From a virus: a stretch of 47,284 nt of DNA. A program made the position numbers and the translations under genes. The stretch is taken from the IMG/VR virus record IMGVR_UViG_3300025889_000194, positions 1-47,284 of that record; one strand, given 5' to 3'. The stretch's first letter is position 1. Each line of letters begins with the position of its first letter. The notes under the pieces were generated by a model that did no database searches, was not told the origin of the DNA, and was given only the letters and a program-made list of their open reading frames with translations. Below, piece by piece: positions 40,346 through 47,284 of this stretch.

Positions 40346-41193
40346 TGTGGTTACATGTAGAGATTAGTAGTCGTTGTAACGCATGGTGTCCGGGATGCCC
40401 TAGAAATAAAAGTGGGTACGGACTTGCTGATAATCTAGTTGAACAAGATTTAGACCCAGCGATATTAAAATCAACATTGGAAAAATACTCCGTTACAGAA
40501 GTGCAGATGTGTGGAAACCTAGGCGACCCATGTGCGGCTAAGAATATAGATGATCATCTCAAAATAATTGCTGATAGTAGCGTGGTACGATTACAAATAC
40601 ACACAAATGGAAGTTTGCGTAAGCCGGGATGGTGGGCTAACCTTGTTAAACAGTTTGAACACTTGGAACAATTTGATGTTTATTTTGCGTTAGACGGACT
40701 GGCAGATACACATAGCATTTACAGACAAGGCACCAGTTATGCTCGTGTGATAGAGAATGCCACAGCCTTTATTGACGCCGGAGGTAATGCTACCTGGCAA
40801 TTTATTCCGTTCAAACATAACGAGCACCAGATTAAAGACTGTTTAAAATTAAGTCAAGATCTAGGATTTAAGAAGTTTGAGTTTTTAAAAAATGCTAGGT
40901 ATCAAAAAATGCCAGATAGTAAACACTACCAAACAGGTGAGTTACTAGGAATACAGCCTTGGTCTAGGGACAAACTTGGTGACAATAAATTTCATCTCAA
41001 TAAAACTCCGACTAAGGTAGACAAGCAGGATTGCATGCATTTACAAATACCTAGTCTGTTTTTAAATGCAACTGGTAAAATTAGTCCTTGCTGTTACATG
41101 GGAAATACAGTACAATATACAGACGTGGACATAGAAACAGAGTTTAACAATAATAATTATAGAAACGTTTGCTTAACAAATTGTGGAAAATGA
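40345..41193 (+). CDS. Radical SAM protein with SPASM-like C-terminus, copy 2
   Basis: 282 aa from the TAATG start. It begins MWLHVEISSRCNAWCPGCPR with cluster cysteines C11, C15 and C18. NLGDPCAAK, YFALDGLADTHSIYR and DAGGNATWQFIPFKHNEHQI align with copy 1. The C-terminus keeps ISPCCYMG and CLTNCGK. It may share a substrate class with copy 1. ATGATG overlap with the next gene. Confidence 0.82.
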   Translation: MWLHVEISSRCNAWCPGCPRNKSGYGLADNLVEQDLDPAILKSTLEKYSVTEVQMCGNLGDPCAAKNIDDHLKIIADSSVVRLQIHTNGSLRKPGWWANLVKQFEHLEQFDVYFALDGLADTHSIYRQGTSYARVIENATAFIDAGGNATWQFIPFKHNEHQIKDCLKLSQDLGFKKFEFLKNARYQKMPDSKHYQTGELLGIQPWSRDKLGDNKFHLNKTPTKVDKQDCMHLQIPSLFLNATGKISPCCYMGNTVQYTDVDIETEFNNNNYRNVCLTNCGK

Positions 41194-41759
41194 TGTTTAG
41201 AGACTTACCAGATATTGATATTGATTTTAAGGACAGATCTGATGTTTTGAAGTTTATAGAGCACACTCCAGCTAGACTAGAAACTGGTAAACAGCATAAC
41301 ACTGGTGTATACTTTACTGATATACCCAGTGGTGGCGATGGTATAAGTACCTTTGATCACAAACAAGCAGAACAACTGGGATATTTTAAGCTGGACTTGC
41401 TTAATGTTAGTGTGTATGAACAGGTCAGGGACGAAGTACATTTAGTAGAACTAATGACCACAGAGCCTAACTGGAGCAGGCTCTGGGAAGATAGAGAGTT
41501 TTGTGAACAAATTGTACACATTGGGAATCATTATGATCTAGTATGTAGCATGAAGCCTGACAGTATACCCCGAATGGCAATGTTTTTGGCAGTACTGCGG
41601 CCAGGAAAAGCACACTTGCGTAATCGACCCTGGGATGAAATTGCTAAAACAGTTTGGCAACGTCCTGAAAACGATAAATATTTCTTTAAAAAGTCGCACA
41701 GTGTAAGTTACTCACATCTTGTAGTAGTTCACGTTAATCTACTTGACTCGCTTAACTAG
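41190..41759 (+). CDS. Miniature C-family DNA polymerase palm-like protein (189 aa)
   Basis: Starts M-M-F-R-D-L-PDIDIDF. In bacterial DnaE the equivalent PDFDVDF carries two palm aspartates (here D10 and D12), and the later strand KFDFLGL carries the third (here GYFKLDLLNV, D69). HNTGVYFTDIP resembles the DnaE segment with GGVVI, and RPGKAHLR plus FFKKSHSVSYSHL resemble later DnaE pieces. At 189 aa, against about 1,100, the protein cannot be a full polymerase. It lies two genes after gp62. It may be a polymerase accessory, inhibitor or primer enzyme. Homology is judged by eye only. Confidence 0.55.
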   Translation: MMFRDLPDIDIDFKDRSDVLKFIEHTPARLETGKQHNTGVYFTDIPSGGDGISTFDHKQAEQLGYFKLDLLNVSVYEQVRDEVHLVELMTTEPNWSRLWEDREFCEQIVHIGNHYDLVCSMKPDSIPRMAMFLAVLRPGKAHLRNRPWDEIAKTVWQRPENDKYFFKKSHSVSYSHLVVVHVNLLDSLN

Positions 41760-42113
41760 TGTGATGTTTTTCCGTTTACTTCTTAATTTTGATAATTCTA
41801 GTATATTTACACTGGGACCGAATATTATTTCAACATCTTTTACATTTAATGTTGTTAAACAGTAGGCAAATTTAGCCCAATCACCTTTTAAAAACAAGTT
41901 TATAGGAATTTTTTGATTACTTTCCCACCACCAGGTTTCACCTAGTTCTAAGTATTCTTTTTTATCTTTTTCGGTTTTTAAAACTTCATAATTGTAAATG
42001 CTACATACAGTGTCGTCAGAATTCTGTATAATACCCAGATACTCTTCCCCACCATAGGAAACTAGGCTTAAAAACGGATATTTTTCTTTTATTTCGTCGC
42101 TTATTCTTGCCAT
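41739..42113 (-). CDS. Conserved hypothetical protein (124 aa)
   Basis: MARISDEIKEKYPFLSLVSY, YLGIIQNSDDTVCSIYNYE, WWWESNQKIPINLFLKGDW and a basic C-terminus (LRSKRKNITLVKRVK). This looks, from memory, like a small protein conserved in T4-like phages of marine bacteria; function unknown. It is alone on the minus strand and overlaps the mini-polymerase gene tail-to-tail by 21 bases. Confidence 0.75.
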   Translation of the reverse strand: MARISDEIKEKYPFLSLVSYGGEEYLGIIQNSDDTVCSIYNYEVLKTEKDKKEYLELGETWWWESNQKIPINLFLKGDWAKFAYCLTTLNVKDVEIIFGPSVNILELSKLRSKRKNITLVKRVK

Positions 42114-42121
42114 TAGGAAAC

Positions 42122-42129
42122 TATAAATA
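42122..42129 (+). promoter_or_regulatory. Late promoter TATAAATA, 8 bases before the ATG
   Basis: Exact T4 late consensus in the 24-base gap between divergent genes. The ATG at 42138 follows after 8 bases, with no Shine-Dalgarno sequence in the interval. Confidence 0.65.
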
Positions 42130-42137
42130 GTAGTATA

Positions 42138-42896
42138 ATGTCTACTATTACTAGTTACTTATACGAACAAAATATTAAGGTTACTACAACTGATGTAACC
42201 GTGGGGAATGTTATGAGCATGTTTTATACACCTAACATCAAAGTATACCGAGGAATAGATAATCCAGTAAGAGTAAACTTTGTTAACAGAGATCAGAAAC
42301 GGGTTAGCCTAACTGACAAAACTATTAGTTTTATTATGATAGACAAGGATACCAATAAAACACTATTACAGCGTAGTGTTAGTAGTTTAGATCCCCGGGC
42401 TGGCACTGCTGAGTTTATACTAAGAGATGTTGATTTGTATAACCTAGACAGCAAATATTATACCTATGCTTTTAAAGTAGTCAATGGTGAAGGTAGAACA
42501 CAGATTGGTTACAGTGACGACAACTACGGCGCTGGTGGTGTGCTTGAACTTGTTGAAGGTGTTTATCCTACATTTGTTGCTAGTACTCTAGAAGACTTTG
42601 GTGCTGGAGACACTGGTAGTATCATTTATATTGATCCTTATGTTAATCGAAATACTGCGCTTCACACAACACAAGTTTATTTTTCAAGTGCTTTTACAGG
42701 TACACTAACAGTTAAAGGCAGTTTAAGTCCAGCAGGAAGTGGGCTTACAGCAGATGACTTTACTACCATTACTACACAAAGTTACACTGCCCAATCTGAC
42801 AATGTAGCTTTTAGCTGGAATGGTGTTTACAGTGCTATACAATTTGTTCGCAGTACAACAACTGGAACACTCAGTAAAGTACTGTACAGGCCATGA
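42138..42896 (+). CDS. Putative virion structural protein
   Basis: 252 aa, Thr/Ser/Val-rich and probably all beta. NIKVYRGIDNPVRVNFVN then FIMIDKDTNKTLLQRSV resembles BppU-like N-terminal domains of baseplate and fibre proteins. The second half is an Ig-like repeat (TGTLTVKGSLSPAGSG). A consensus late promoter directly upstream supports a structural role. Its place in the particle is unknown. Confidence 0.7.
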   Translation: MSTITSYLYEQNIKVTTTDVTVGNVMSMFYTPNIKVYRGIDNPVRVNFVNRDQKRVSLTDKTISFIMIDKDTNKTLLQRSVSSLDPRAGTAEFILRDVDLYNLDSKYYTYAFKVVNGEGRTQIGYSDDNYGAGGVLELVEGVYPTFVASTLEDFGAGDTGSIIYIDPYVNRNTALHTTQVYFSSAFTGTLTVKGSLSPAGSGLTADDFTTITTQSYTAQSDNVAFSWNGVYSAIQFVRSTTTGTLSKVLYRP

Positions 42897-43558
42897 AACT
42901 AGTAGGGTTTGGTTGTAGTTTTACATATGGCAGTGAGTTACTTGACCCAGAACTAGAAGATAGCTGGGATCGTCATCACGAAAACACGCCCTATAGAGAA
43001 CAGAATACCTGGCTGGGTAAACTAGCATCTAGACTGAATTGTAGTTCAATAAATTTAGCAGAACCCGGTGCTAGTAATTTCTGTATACAGGAAAAATTTG
43101 CTGAATATGTTCAACAAAACAATTGTGCCGATACTATAATCTGTGTTGGTTGGACAAGTCATTTACGTACAAGCTGGTGGAGCGATGAAAGACAATTCTG
43201 GGTGCATGATGGATTTATTAGAAATGAAAATGAAGACATGTTTAGTGAAAGTTTTAGAGAATGGCTTACGCTAAGTTATCTTCGTTGCGAACAGGCCACA
43301 CTGAATGCCAAATTATTTGTCAACAGTGTATGTGAAAATCAAAAAATTAGATTTATACAATTTGATGCACTGCCTAATGTAAAAACACACTATAATAATT
43401 TCCATCAACAGGGCAGACACATGCAAGAAGTACTGCAAGAGGAAGGTAAAAGACTAGACAAAACATTTCTGGCAGAAGGTGGCCATCCTAACGAAGCGGG
43501 ACACGAGCATTATACTAAATTGTTACACACTTGGATGAGGGCAAAAAAAATTGTATAA
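42893..43558 (+). CDS. SGNH hydrolase-like protein, copy 2
   Basis: 221 aa. LVGFGCSFTYGSEL is block I, with Ser retained but Asp of GDSL replaced by Cys; NLAEPGASNFCIQ is block II; GGHPNEAGHEHY carries the terminal His. ATGA overlap with the structural gene suggests it is made late, as an enzyme for virion glycans or a tail-borne esterase. Confidence 0.75.
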   Translation: MKLVGFGCSFTYGSELLDPELEDSWDRHHENTPYREQNTWLGKLASRLNCSSINLAEPGASNFCIQEKFAEYVQQNNCADTIICVGWTSHLRTSWWSDERQFWVHDGFIRNENEDMFSESFREWLTLSYLRCEQATLNAKLFVNSVCENQKIRFIQFDALPNVKTHYNNFHQQGRHMQEVLQEEGKRLDKTFLAEGGHPNEAGHEHYTKLLHTWMRAKKIV

Positions 43559-44354
43559 AAGATTTTTCGCATTTGGTTGTAGCTTTACACTATACAAGTG
43601 GCCTACCTGGGCTGACTATTTGTACGCCGGCGGTGTAGCCCACAAGTATGAAAACTGGGCATTGCCCGGCGGTAGCAATGATTTTATCTTTCATAGTCTC
43701 ATGGAATGTGATGCCGCTAATAAAATTACCAGAGATGATCTTGTTGCTATAATGTGGAGCCAACCTTTTAGATTATCTGATTATTGGCATAATCGTGGCT
43801 GGGATATGCCAGGAAATGTTTACTTGTTTCAACCCAAAGATCGCATTGCACGGTATTGGAGTGATGATCAAAACACCTTAGAAAATTTAAGTTACATGTG
43901 GAGTGCTAAAAGATTATTAGATTTAATTGGATGTGATTACAATTTCTTTAGTATGGTAAAGTTTAGATTAAGAGATGACTACTCTGCTAAGTTTAGTCAT
44001 GTACAAAACAGTATAGAAATTAGCATGGAAGAATTTTTAGGTTATACAGACACAGAACACAGCGATACTGATTGGAGGCAAACACTGCCAGGGGACTTTC
44101 ATCCCAGTCCAATGGAACACGCAAACTTTGCTAAATCTAGAAATATTAAAATTAATTTAGATACTAGAAAAATTGATAAACTACAATCTGCTGCAGATGA
44201 TTATATATTTAACAGTAAAAATCCACACAAACAAGAAATAAATGTATTTCCAGAAAAATTTCCATTAACTAGATTACCTAATATTTCTGGCAAATTTAAC
44301 TCTGGAAGTGGAAGGTTAAGAGATGTCAATACAGTTCAGCCTTTCAACTGGTAA
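43551..44354 (+). CDS. SGNH hydrolase-like protein, copy 3
   Basis: 267 aa. Starts at a TTG overlapping the previous stop (MYKRFFAFGCSFTLYKW). ALPGGSNDFIFHSL is block II, and GDFHPSPMEHANFAK holds the His in a variant final block. It is the most diverged copy and catalysis is uncertain. It overlaps the next gene by about 32 bases. Confidence 0.7.
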   Translation: MYKRFFAFGCSFTLYKWPTWADYLYAGGVAHKYENWALPGGSNDFIFHSLMECDAANKITRDDLVAIMWSQPFRLSDYWHNRGWDMPGNVYLFQPKDRIARYWSDDQNTLENLSYMWSAKRLLDLIGCDYNFFSMVKFRLRDDYSAKFSHVQNSIEISMEEFLGYTDTEHSDTDWRQTLPGDFHPSPMEHANFAKSRNIKINLDTRKIDKLQSAADDYIFNSKNPHKQEINVFPEKFPLTRLPNISGKFNSGSGRLRDVNTVQPFNW

Positions 44355-45372
44355 CGAACATTATAAACAGAATACTCCGCAGGGTAATTTTTTAAGAGAA
44401 CTGTTAAAAGTAATACCAAAACAACCTGATGTTTGGTACGCAGATACTTTTAGTTTACCTGCATTTGGACATCTAAAAAAATATTATACTGGAACTGTAA
44501 TATTATATTGCTGGTGGGATCCTGCAGATGACAGGATTTTACAGCATCTTGACAGCATGGATCTGGACTTTATAATGGTTACCAGTGATACAGATCTGGC
44601 ACCCAAACATGAACGTGTTAAAACAATTCAGTGGAATAAACAATATGGTTTTCACATGGAACTAATAAAAAGTAACCCATGGACACCTGCTAGTACTAGG
44701 AAAAACTTTTTATGTATGATGCGTAATCATAAACCTGAGCGTTTACTGTTCCTAGAACAACTATGGCGCAATAATTTACTGGACAGCAATTTGGTAAGTT
44801 ACTTAGGTCAGGTTAATACAAAAAACATACATGGTAGAACAGCAAGACCCATATCAGACATAGTTGGAGAACAATATCAAGCAGACACGGAATTTACTTA
44901 TATACCCAGTGCAGACTTTGCTGGATGGTTAACTGATAATATACCCATATTATTACCCGAAGATCATACACAAACAAATGAACATAACACTGACTTTTTT
45001 ACTACAGGCAATCCTGACTGGTATAGTAGTACACAATACAGTGTAGTACTAGAAACATACTGGGCTAGAACAGAATTTCTAACAGAAAAATCATTTAAAC
45101 CCATAATATCAAAGCATCCATTTATAAACCTGGGAAACGCCAGTAACAAGATATTAAAAAATCTTGGGTTCGATGTCTTTGAAGATGTATTTGGCTTGGA
45201 ACACGACACACTGCCGGCACAAGAAAAAGTCCAATGTGTAATACCTAAACTAGTTAATGTTGATATAGATCCACTTCGCACTGAATACAATTATTTGATA
45301 GGACAAGATTTACTGGCTCAGGCACGATTAGAACAGAAACAACTTGCTTTACAGGTAGCAGATATATTATAA
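44323..45372 (+). CDS. Fucosyltransferase-like protein, paralog of 25913-26914
   Basis: 349 aa. FLCMMRNHKPERLLFLEQLW and TEFLTEKSFKPIISKHPFIN mirror the 25913 gene (FLCMNRISKPHRKIL, FGIITEKTFNAIVAGHPF), and NLGFDVFEDVFG is the following strand. An additional N-terminal domain (VILYCWWDPADDRILQHL) probably binds the acceptor. It is placed after the hydrolases in the late operon. Confidence 0.6.
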   Translation: MSIQFSLSTGNEHYKQNTPQGNFLRELLKVIPKQPDVWYADTFSLPAFGHLKKYYTGTVILYCWWDPADDRILQHLDSMDLDFIMVTSDTDLAPKHERVKTIQWNKQYGFHMELIKSNPWTPASTRKNFLCMMRNHKPERLLFLEQLWRNNLLDSNLVSYLGQVNTKNIHGRTARPISDIVGEQYQADTEFTYIPSADFAGWLTDNIPILLPEDHTQTNEHNTDFFTTGNPDWYSSTQYSVVLETYWARTEFLTEKSFKPIISKHPFINLGNASNKILKNLGFDVFEDVFGLEHDTLPAQEKVQCVIPKLVNVDIDPLRTEYNYLIGQDLLAQARLEQKQLALQVADIL

Positions 45373-45375
45373 TAA

Positions 45376-46179
45376 ATGATGTATTTAAATTTATTAGACA
45401 ATTCGCAATTTAAAATCATTACCAATGGTAGTAATGTTTTGCCTGATTTGCAAAAAATTTTTAAACATCTTCAACACATAGATATTCCCTTTTGCGAATG
45501 GAATAATCCATTTTATTATGAATGTAATACGCAAGAAGATAATGTAAACAAATTAATTTACTTTGCACAAATACTAGGAATAACAATTGATAAAAACAAA
45601 TGTATTAGTTTCGATCAACAATATTTTAATAAACTGCATGAAACATTTGAAAAGAATTATAATGGAGATTCACGGTGGTTAGATTTTCATGAGATGATTC
45701 ACATATGTGAATCGAAAAGTCAATCGAACAAATCTGTATTAACAATTCATTATAGACATCTGTCTGGCATGTTAGAGCCTCCATTTAATAAAGATATGAA
45801 AGATTATACAACACAGATTACAAGAGGTGATGTATACATAGAATGGGCGCAACTAGGAAAAACTCCATATACATACTGGGCAAACAAGGAACCCAACAAT
45901 ATTAATCGCCTATGTAAACTTGCAGTACCATGGATCAAATTAAAACCATTAATTAAAATATCCTTACAAGACCAAAATTTATTATATAATAAAAAAATTG
46001 ATAAGTTTAACGCATGGTGGAATTTATATAAAAAAGATTGGTGTAGTCATTGGAATTTGCAAGATTGGACTATAAAAGATATGTATAATGTCGCTGTTTT
46101 TGGTAGAATAGAAAATGTAGACAGCTTAATTTTAAAACTAAAAAGTAAAATACATCCTAAAAGGATTACTTTAAAGTAA
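45376..46179 (+). CDS. Unknown protein, paralog of the gene at 8221-9060
   Basis: 267 aa. SFDQQYFNKLHETFE, WLDFHEMIHICES and VLTIHYRHLSGMLEPPF form the pattern FDQ…NKLH…IH…E…HL shared with the 8221 gene. Two Met codons at the start are possible (45376 or 45379). Rich in Lys, Asn and Ile with A+T-rich codons. It sits directly before gp61, with a TAATG overlap. No family recognised. Confidence 0.65.
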   Translation: MMYLNLLDNSQFKIITNGSNVLPDLQKIFKHLQHIDIPFCEWNNPFYYECNTQEDNVNKLIYFAQILGITIDKNKCISFDQQYFNKLHETFEKNYNGDSRWLDFHEMIHICESKSQSNKSVLTIHYRHLSGMLEPPFNKDMKDYTTQITRGDVYIEWAQLGKTPYTYWANKEPNNINRLCKLAVPWIKLKPLIKISLQDQNLLYNKKIDKFNAWWNLYKKDWCSHWNLQDWTIKDMYNVAVFGRIENVDSLILKLKSKIHPKRITLK

Positions 46180-47147
46180 TGAACTCTATTCAGCAAGCAG
46201 TGTTTAACCATTTGCCCAGACAGAAGCGTAGTCCAGCCGGCTGGTATACCTTTAATGCTGTTTGCTGTCATCACAATGGCGAAAGTCAGGATAAGAGAGG
46301 CAGGGGAGGTGTTATCACTGATGGCGAGGCTGTAACCTATCACTGCTTTAATTGTGGGTTCAAGAGTGGCTGGCGTCCCGGTAGACATATTAGTTACAAG
46401 TTTCGCAAGTTGCTTGATTGGTTAGGCGTAGAAGAGAATGAACGTCAACGCCTAGTAGTAGAAGCATTACGCATCAAAGAAACAGTTGTTCTAGAAGATG
46501 ATGATGATCTAGAGCCAGAATTTACGATCGAGTTTCCTGATCGTAAACTGCCAGAGGGTTGTGTGCCATTGGCAGACGCTCCACAAGAAATACAGGATTA
46601 CGCACAGGCACGGTGTATGCCGGGAGGAGAGCTACTGTGGAGTAATACTCGTCCTGGCAGGATGTATCGTCGTATTATTATACCCTGCACTTGGAATGGG
46701 CGTGTTATAGGATCAACAGCAAGAGGTATAGACGACGATACTCGCCCCAAATACTTTAACAACTATGAAGCAAACTACGTGTATGGAATAGATAGACAGG
46801 TGGCTGATGGAAAGTTTAGTGTAGTATGCGAGGGTATTATTGATGCACTAACAATAGGCGGTGTTGCCACACTTACAAATCGCTGTAACGAAACACAAGC
46901 ACAGATTATTGATACACTGGGTAGGGAGATAGTACTAGTACCTGACAGAGATCGAGCTGGTCAAGCACTTATAGATGACGCACTTGAATATGGTTGGAGT
47001 GTAAGTTTTCCTGAATGGGAATCAGATGTAAAAGATATCAATGCAGCAGTTATACGTTACGGTAAACTGTACACATTAAAGAGTATTATAGACGCTAAAC
47101 AAACAAGTAGGTTGAAGATAAACTTGATGAGGAAGAAACTTGGCTAG
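46179..47147 (+). CDS. 61: Primase gp61
   Basis: 322 aa; T4 gp61 has 342. It makes RNA primers with helicase gp41. Zinc-ribbon ligands are C29/C30, H31/H32, C56 and C59 (AVCCHHNG, YHCFNCGFKSGW). The TOPRIM catalytic acids are E218 (VVCEGIIDALTIGG) and D256/D258 (VLVPDRDRAG). The next gene starts inside its end. Confidence 0.95.
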   Translation: MNSIQQAVFNHLPRQKRSPAGWYTFNAVCCHHNGESQDKRGRGGVITDGEAVTYHCFNCGFKSGWRPGRHISYKFRKLLDWLGVEENERQRLVVEALRIKETVVLEDDDDLEPEFTIEFPDRKLPEGCVPLADAPQEIQDYAQARCMPGGELLWSNTRPGRMYRRIIIPCTWNGRVIGSTARGIDDDTRPKYFNNYEANYVYGIDRQVADGKFSVVCEGIIDALTIGGVATLTNRCNETQAQIIDTLGREIVLVPDRDRAGQALIDDALEYGWSVSFPEWESDVKDINAAVIRYGKLYTLKSIIDAKQTSRLKINLMRKKLG

Positions 47148-47284
47148 AGAATATACACCAGATTTACAAAAACTGTTTTTAGAAATGATGATGCAGGATG
47201 CACAAAACTACGTCAGAGTGCAGAACATCTTTAACGCAGAGAACTTTGATCGCAGTTTGCGTGACGCAGCAGAGTTTATCAAGG
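47140..47284 (+). CDS. 41: Replicative helicase gp41, N-terminal part only
   Basis: Truncated by the window edge. Starts TTG, overlapping the gp61 stop: MAREYTPDLQKLFLEMMMQD, then YVRVQNIFNAENFDRSLRDA and AEFIK. The helical N-terminal domain and its place after gp61 fit DnaB-like gp41, although the P-loop lies beyond the edge. Confidence 0.8.
   Translation, partial: MAREYTPDLQKLFLEMMMQDAQNYVRVQNIFNAENFDRSLRDAAEFIK

Noticed and set aside
10849-47147. Repeated TATAATG at gene starts as a promoter or start signal
   Set aside because: Most arise from a Val codon (GTA) followed by TAA overlapping ATG at coupled gene junctions.
1-47284. tRNA genes, CRISPR arrays, insertion sequences or an integrase
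   Set aside because: No cloverleaf with the conserved arms, no spaced repeats, and no transposase or integrase motifs were seen; a computed tRNA scan would settle the first point.

Overview
This window is part of the genome of a T4-like tailed phage (myovirus, Caudoviricetes). The evidence is a set of recognisable T4 core genes: large terminase gp17, single-stranded-DNA-binding gp32, recombinase UvsX, a UvsY-like mediator, helicase UvsW, clamp-loader gp62, primase gp61 and the start of helicase gp41. Gene packing is very tight, with many ATGA/TAATG overlaps. T4-type late promoter boxes (TATAAATA-like) are present. The flavour is marine: many genes resemble those of T4-like marine phages such as cyanophages, the base composition is A+T-rich, and a Cu/Zn superoxide dismutase and a large glycan-modification set are carried. 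No photosynthesis gene is seen here and the host cannot be named.

Layout. (1) 1-7.0 kb: a repeat-rich acidic protein, Cu/Zn SOD, a small membrane protein, a terminator, an unknown ORF in the usual small-terminase position, gp17, and a 711-aa acidic protein, probably virion-related. (2) 7.0-11.2 kb: gp32, an unknown gene, UvsX, a UvsY-like protein and small ORFs, with sigma70-like and late promoters. (3) 11.2-31.5 kb: an accessory island of about 25 genes. It holds methyltransferases, GT-A, GT-B, GT61 and fucosyltransferase-like glycosyltransferases, a B12-type radical SAM protein, a 2OG-Fe oxygenase, a sulfotransferase, cupins, a cytidylyltransferase-cupin fusion and a kinase-like/methyltransferase fusion. 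It also contains a two-gene module (15.2-17.5 kb) that looks like a two-part membrane-active or pore-forming system. (4) 31.5-35.4 kb: small, presumably early genes, several driven by near-identical promoter-leader cassettes, then an AAA+ ATPase and a candidate small RNA. (5) 35.5-47.3 kb: SGNH hydrolases and two radical SAM/SPASM-like genes interleaved with UvsW, gp62 and a 189-aa protein that looks like a miniature C-family polymerase palm. A late structural gene, more glycan genes, gp61 and the start of gp41 follow.

How the parts work together (inference). The replication and recombination genes support T4-style recombination-dependent replication. The glycan genes could decorate virion proteins or remodel host surface polysaccharide. 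The promoters suggest host-sigma70 early transcription from repeated cassettes and late transcription from TAAATA boxes, several of which sit so close to the start codon that the mRNAs would be nearly leaderless.

The most unusual items are the candidate RNA at 35.37-35.46 kb, whose loop is complementary to the ribosome-binding regions of the nearby early genes; the mini-polymerase palm protein; the possible pore-forming gene pair; and the paired paralogs placed next to replication genes. No tRNA, rRNA, CRISPR array or insertion sequence was seen.
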